From Novipirellula galeiformis (GTDB lineage Bacteria > Planctomycetota > Planctomycetia > Pirellulales > Pirellulaceae): a DNA stretch of 64,000 bases. Positions 63,875 through 64,000 of the stretch are shown piece by piece. The position numbers were made by a program, and so were the translations under genes. The stretch covers positions 620,001 through 684,000 of the forward strand of contig NZ_SJPT01000002.1 in assembly GCF_007860095.1 (NCBI RefSeq), given 5' to 3'. The notes under the pieces are model-generated. The model ran no database searches, had not been told where the DNA came from, and was given only the letters and a program-made list of their open reading frames with translations. The stretch's first letter is position 1. Each line of letters opens with the position of its first letter.

Positions 63875-64000
63875 GAAAATCTATCAAAGTTTGCAATTCA
63901 TCATCGATATCCTCGACGACTCGTCCCCACGCTACGTTTCGCTGACGAACGTAGGTTCAAGGGAGCGGTAAAGAGGGATCGCTACGATTTAAATCGGCCG

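Overview
The window reads as chromosomal DNA of a planctomycete, most likely a marine Rhodopirellula/Pirellulaceae relative. The pointers are a DUF1559 prepilin-like protein paired with a small lipoprotein, a remnant of a DUF1501 protein, a sulfatase and other secreted glycan- or lipid-active hydrolases, a DUF1559/golvesin-type repertoire, planctomycete-type ECF sigma and zinc-finger anti-sigma pieces, and long gene-free stretches filled with dispersed repeats and decayed genes. This assignment is inference from gene content; no rRNA is present.

Layout. 0-14 kb: two divergent neutral-ceramidase-like genes (the left one runs off the window), a lipoprotein/DUF1559 pair, then a graveyard (DUF1501 tail, frameshifted ABC-2 permease, IS3-type transposase remnant), then three secreted hydrolases in a row on the minus strand (beta-lactamase-fold serine hydrolase, SGNH-esterase/sialidase fusion, acetylxylan-esterase-like hydrolase). 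14-19.5 kb: IS630 remnant, aldo/keto reductase, and fragments of a sigma factor, a zinc-finger protein and a Crp/Fnr regulator, a thioredoxin lipoprotein, a zf-HC2 anti-sigma-like protein and an nrtS gene broken by a 16-bp duplication. 19.5-33.6 kb: a TVP38-DUF547 fusion, NAD(P)HX epimerase, a same-strand central-metabolism run (glutamate dehydrogenase, malic enzyme, acetolactate synthase, aldehyde dehydrogenase), and a MerR-controlled CopZ-MerT-MerP triple fusion followed by separate TVP38 and DUF547 genes.

34.5-42.4 kb: an arsenosugar-type cluster. ArsM-like methyltransferase and ArsS-like radical SAM enzyme are followed by a complete Pst-type ABC transporter (binding protein, two permeases, ATPase) in overlapping frames, a fused TIGR04282/TIGR04283-type glycosyltransferase, and a convergent AhpD-like protein. 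This suggests uptake of an oxyanion (arsenate or phosphate) coupled to methylation and sugar conjugation. 42.5-49 kb: DUF3179 protein, a secreted small protein, a triple YHS-like protein, a 1.9-kb repeat-rich stretch with an 18-copy 15-bp array, and a large cupin protein.

49.3-52.1 kb: the best candidate for an undescribed system, a tightly overlapping three-gene operon of an adenine-specific DNA methyltransferase, a four-helix membrane protein with a Pro-Glu/Asp-Ser repeat tail, and a DGQHR-domain (DndB/DpdB-like) protein. It is visibly AT-richer than its surroundings and looks like an imported defence or DNA-modification module. 52.1-58.7 kb: an intact REP-associated Y1 transposase with flanking inverted repeats, a DcaP-like porin, a sulfatase flanked by two decayed copies of the same transposase, and a second copy of a ~350-bp intergenic element also present at 45.6 kb. 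58.7-64 kb: tRNA-Asn with terminator, RsbW-like anti-sigma kinase divergent from a PAS/LuxR regulator, DUF5076 protein with a repeat-built C-terminus, tRNA-Arg, and a GlcF-like iron-sulfur protein.
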